Source: DATHSY01 sp046729855
GTDB taxonomy: Bacteria > Actinomycetota > UBA4738 > HRBIN12
NCBI GenBank assembly: GCA_046729855.1
Contig: JBKPHM010000084.1
Coordinates: forward strand, 1 to 17,796
Length of the DNA: 17,796 nucleotides
Direction of reading: 5' to 3'
Shown piece by piece: positions 15,626 through 17,796 of this stretch (position 1 is its first letter; every line of letters begins with the position of its first letter). A program made the position numbers and the translations under genes. The notes under the pieces are model-generated. The model had not been told where the DNA came from, ran no database searches, and worked only from the letters and a program-made list of their open reading frames with translations.

Positions 15626-15656
15626 AACGGAGGCGGTTCTCCGCCTCCGTTCTTAT
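15626..15656 (+). terminator. Strong hairpin terminator
   Basis: Perfect 11-bp stem (AACGGAGGCGG at 15626-15636, CCGCCTCCGTT at 15641-15651) with the tetraloop TTCT, followed by a T-rich TCTTAT on the plus strand. It lies between the tiny membrane protein gene (plus) and the converging 116-residue gene (minus). The minus-strand side is followed by TTTCAGC, so it may work in both directions. Confidence 0.75.
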
Positions 15657-15697
15657 CCAGCCATATCGCAAGCCATGGTGCACGCGGAGCCGCCTCA

Positions 15698-16048
15698 CTA
15701 CGAAGTCGCCGCGTCGAGTTCTTGCAGCAGCCTGTACGCAGCTCGCTCGACCCCCTTGTGTCGCCACTCGGCGGCTCGATAGACACACGCGATCAAACCG
15801 CTTCGATGAAGGCGGCGGAAGTCTCCGTAAACGAACGCGTATCGCGCCTTGGTTTCGTCGGTGGCGCCAACGGTCAGCCCAAGAAACCAACCAGAGTAGT
15901 CCTGCCACGAGTGCTCCTTCAGAAAGGCGTTCTCAGATGCCGCCTTCGGCTGAACCTCGCCCCAGTTGCTATCTAGGATGTACCGCTTGGCCTTGATGAG
16001 CTTCCGAGCCTCGGCCACTCCGCGTCTGTTCACGGTGTATGAGGCCAT
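15698..16048 (-). CDS. Conserved-looking hypothetical protein, 116 residues
   Basis: A cytosolic alpha/beta protein beginning MASYTVNRRGVAEARKLI, with ENAFLKEHSWQDYSGWFLGL (40-59), TDETKARYAFVYGDFRRLHR (63-82) and GLIACVYRAAEWRHKGVERA (84-103). From memory, near-identical blocks (DETKARYAFV.GDFRR, HRSGLIACVYRAAEWRH) recur in actinomycete proteins of unknown function; I cannot check this here. No signal peptide or membrane helix. ATG 16048 has no SD; TAAAGT lies exactly six bases upstream, consistent with a leaderless mRNA. It converges on the hairpin terminator and diverges from the VOC gene. Confidence 0.8.
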   Translation of the reverse strand: MASYTVNRRGVAEARKLIKAKRYILDSNWGEVQPKAASENAFLKEHSWQDYSGWFLGLTVGATDETKARYAFVYGDFRRLHRSGLIACVYRAAEWRHKGVERAAYRLLQELDAATS

Positions 16049-16054
16049 GAACGA

Positions 16055-16060
16055 ACTTTA
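16055..16060 (-). promoter_or_regulatory. Putative -10 box of a leaderless transcript
   Basis: TAAAGT on the minus strand, six bases before ATG 16048, with no SD between. Same geometry as at the cyclase and GNAT genes. Confidence 0.4.
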
Positions 16061-16163
16061 CCCCGCCTTCACCATCCGGAAGCCGCGCGGGGGCGGCTCT
16101 TGCTGCCGCCTGTGGCGCTGGTGTTCCTGCCTTGAGCGTCGTGCGCGCGACGGTGATGAAACG

Positions 16164-16169
16164 TAGGAT
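16164..16169 (+). promoter_or_regulatory. Putative -10 box of a leaderless VOC transcript
   Basis: TAGGAT, seven bases before ATG 16177, with no SD between. It marks ATG 16177 as the start rather than codons upstream in the same open frame. Confidence 0.4.
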
Positions 16170-16176
16170 TTCTGTC

Positions 16177-16563
16177 ATGGACCGGTTGGCCACGTTCGAC
16201 GCCGTGACGATCGACTGCTCGGATCCGGTAACACTCGCGCGCTTCTGGGGTTCGATCTTCGACACGAAGGTCGATTGGGTTTCGAGTGATGCCGACCCAC
16301 AGTACGTCGACCTCGAGGCTGTTGCCGGCGTTGTTCCGAGGCTCCGGTTCCAACGCGTTCCAGAGCTGAAGAGAACCAAGAACCGACTGCACCTCGATCT
16401 CCTCGTCGACGATCCTGAAGAAGCGCGCGCTCGGATCGAGAAGCTTGGGGGTCACCGCTCTGTCGAGGAGGCATTCACCGAGTACGGGTTCACGTGGATT
16501 GTCATGCGAGATCCCGAAGGGAACGAGTTCTGTATCGGACCCGTTTCGGATGCCGGGCGCTAG
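16177..16563 (+). CDS. VOC superfamily (glyoxalase-like) protein
   Basis: A 128-residue protein of the vicinal oxygen chelate fold, cytosolic. It starts with the domain (ATFDAVTIDCSDPVTLARFW, residues 5-24), has the second-half strand NRLHLDLLVDDPEEARARIE (69-88) and ends with RDPEGNEFCIGP (111-122), the common VOC end motif. H72 and E117 are in the places where many members bind a metal, but the substrate cannot be told; many actinobacterial members of this subgroup have no known reaction. The frame is open to 16132, but ATG 16177 matches the domain start and the upstream TAGGAT box. It is divergent from the 116-residue gene. Confidence 0.85.
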   Translation: MDRLATFDAVTIDCSDPVTLARFWGSIFDTKVDWVSSDADPQYVDLEAVAGVVPRLRFQRVPELKRTKNRLHLDLLVDDPEEARARIEKLGGHRSVEEAFTEYGFTWIVMRDPEGNEFCIGPVSDAGR

Positions 16564-16706
16564 CCTGGACGTGTGCGGCGCGTCGCGTCTCGTCCCGCGG
16601 TAAGCGAGTGGGTGCGCATCGTCGTTGAGACCGGAGAGTCCGCCGCCGGCGAGCAGCGGTGCCGCGCTACTCGCTCGTGTATGTCGTTCGGGGGTCCGCC
16701 GCTACT

Positions 16707-16906
16707 TCATCTCTCTCTCCGGAGCGGTTCGTCGATCGGGACGACGTGGGCTCCCCGTCGAAGCAGGGCCGCCGTCGCGATCCCCGTCCGGGCGCCGCCT
16801 TCGAGCACCCGCTCCCCCGCGAGCGGTTCGAGCGCGTCGAGACTGCCTCGGGGTACTGCGGCCGTCCGGCCGAGTACTCCGCGGCGACGGCGTCGAACGA
16901 TGTCAT
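16707..16906 (-). pseudogene. Frameshifted, truncated SAM-dependent methyltransferase
   Basis: From ATG 16906 the frame reads MTSFDAVAAEYSAGRPQYPE, the usual start of a class I methyltransferase. The expected continuation, LDALEPLAGERVLEGGARTG then IATAALLRRGAHVVPIDEPL, is found in the next frame, so about one base is missing near 16840. The repaired protein would end at TGA 16707-16709 after about 66 residues, far short of the 240-260 usual for the family, and the SAM-binding glycine loop is altered (GGARTG rather than GGAGTG). It is therefore both frameshifted and truncated, and cannot be active. Confidence 0.65.
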
Positions 16907-17118
16907 TCGTTTAGCAGACGATAACGACGCGCCGCGACTATCCGAAGACCGGCGGCGTTCGTCCTCGAGCCCGATCGCAGGGCCAGCCACCTGCCAGCGC
17001 AGACTTGAAAGATCGCGCCCAGCACGTTCCGTCGGGGTGATCGCCTCGACTCCTGGGGTGCCGTCAGACATTCGTGGGCGTAGACTGACGCACTCTTCGT
17101 TCGGGAGGGTCGAACCAC

Positions 17119-17796
17119 ATGGGCACCTTCACGGTGATGGTCCGTGGGCGCGCGAGGAAGGCGCTCGGGGCCCGAGGGATCTCGACCTAGCGGTCAGCAT
17201 CTCCTCCGAAGCGAGACGCTCATCTCGGAGCTCGTCGACCGGGCCGAGGTGACACACGACGATCTCGTGGTCGAGATAGGCGCGGGGACGGGGCGCATCA
17301 CCCAGGCCCTGGCCCGCTCTGCTCGCCGCGTCGTTGCCGTCGAACTCGATCCCGAGTTCGCCATCCGCCTTCGTCGGCGGTTCCATCACCGCCCCGAGGT
17401 CAGCGTGCTCGAGGCCGACGTCCTGCGTCTCCCGCTGCCTGGTGCTCCGTTCCGAGCGTTTGGCAACATCCCGTTCGCCCTGACCACCGCCATCCTGCGA
17501 CGGCTTCTCGACGACCCGGGATCGCCTCTGGTTCGTGCGGACCTCATCATGCAGTACGAGACGGCGCGAAAGCGCGCTTCCGTGTGGCCGAGCACCCTCC
17601 TCTCGCTCGGGTGGCTGCCCTGGTGGGAGTTCGGTCTCGTCCGCCGCCTGCCGGCCACCGCGTTCAAGCCGGTTCCTTCGGTGGATGCGGGCGTGCTTTC
17701 CGTGACCAGGCGGGCCCGCCCGCTCCTTCCGGTGGACCAGCGAGGCGACTACCTGGAGCTATTACGCGCCGGCTTCCGACGGGCAGACCTACCCGT
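17119..17796 (+). CDS. erm: Erm-type 23S rRNA adenine-N6 methyltransferase, partial, frameshifted
   Basis: Erm enzymes use SAM to methylate an adenine of 23S rRNA and can give macrolide-lincosamide-streptogramin resistance. From 17189 to the window end the frame reads SGQHLLRSETLISELVDRA, VVEIGAGTGRITQALA (SAM motif I), VVAVELDPEFA, AFGNIPFALTTAILRRLL (motif IV with NIPF) and AFKPVPSVDAGVLSV, all typical of Erm rather than KsgA. About 202 codons are visible; the C-terminus is beyond the edge. ATG 17119 has GGGAGGG nine bases upstream and gives a basic, Erm-like N-terminus (MVRGRARKALGARGIST), but it meets TAG at 17188-17190. Removing T17188 joins it exactly to the core. Without repair, GTG 17144 (no SD) is the only in-frame start. 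Resistance is not proven. Confidence 0.75.

Noticed and set aside
16659..17252. 197-codon plus-strand frame
   Set aside because: It crosses the antisense of the methyltransferase relic and runs out of frame into the Erm N-terminus; no domain and a high Arg/Ser content.
1..17796. CRISPR array, insertion sequence, integrase, rRNA or tRNA genes
   Set aside because: Looked for on both strands by eye; no regularly spaced repeats, no transposase or integrase motifs and no rRNA segments were found. A short or divergent element could still be missed without a search tool.

Overview
The window is high-GC DNA from a bacterium, most likely an uncultured soil or sediment actinomycete (Actinomycetota). 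The grounds are coding style (GTG starts, C/G third positions), gene families (a cyclase-STAND-TPR regulator, DUF1003, DUF2231, an actinobacterial Erm-type methylase) and what look like leaderless promoters. Several genes have a TANNNT box 6-7 bases before the start codon and no Shine-Dalgarno (SD) sequence. The phylum is an inference; there is no rRNA or tRNA gene to fix it.

Layout. 1-840: small unknown genes, including a 94-residue protein with an internal duplication, then a 70-residue protein on the minus strand. 838-1531 (minus): a compact cluster of a zinc-ribbon protein, a truncated and frameshifted GroEL N-terminus, and a 93-residue unknown protein; a perfect 18-bp palindrome lies at its end. 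1762-2593 (plus): a DUF1003 membrane protein and a small unknown. 2735-5295 (minus): a class III adenylyl cyclase with a MerR-like N-terminus, and a DEAD-box RNA helicase. 5505-6457 (minus): a weak hypothetical and a GNAT acetyltransferase.

7255-13024 (plus) is the most interesting part. It holds three tightly packed genes: a Rad50/SMC-like ATPase with a CPVC hook and a HEPN-like C-terminal domain, a 119-residue helical protein whose start overlaps the ATPase stop (GTGA), and, 11 bases later, a 983-residue protein with a cyclase-fold domain, a STAND/NB-ARC NTPase and TPR-like repeats. This arrangement resembles a nucleic-acid-sensing or anti-phage module. That role is inferred from architecture; nothing in the sequence proves it.

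13155-17796: a DUF2231 membrane protein (minus), a secreted four-cysteine protein (plus), two tiny membrane proteins, a strong hairpin terminator, a 116-residue conserved-looking protein (minus), a VOC-fold protein (plus), a broken SAM methyltransferase (minus), and at the right edge an Erm-type 23S rRNA methylase cut by the window end. A single-base frameshift lies near the Erm N-terminus.

Three separate genes or fragments (GroEL-like, methyltransferase, Erm) each look one base out of frame. That could be real decay or assembly error and should be settled before any is called a pseudogene. No CRISPR array, insertion sequence, tRNA or rRNA was seen.
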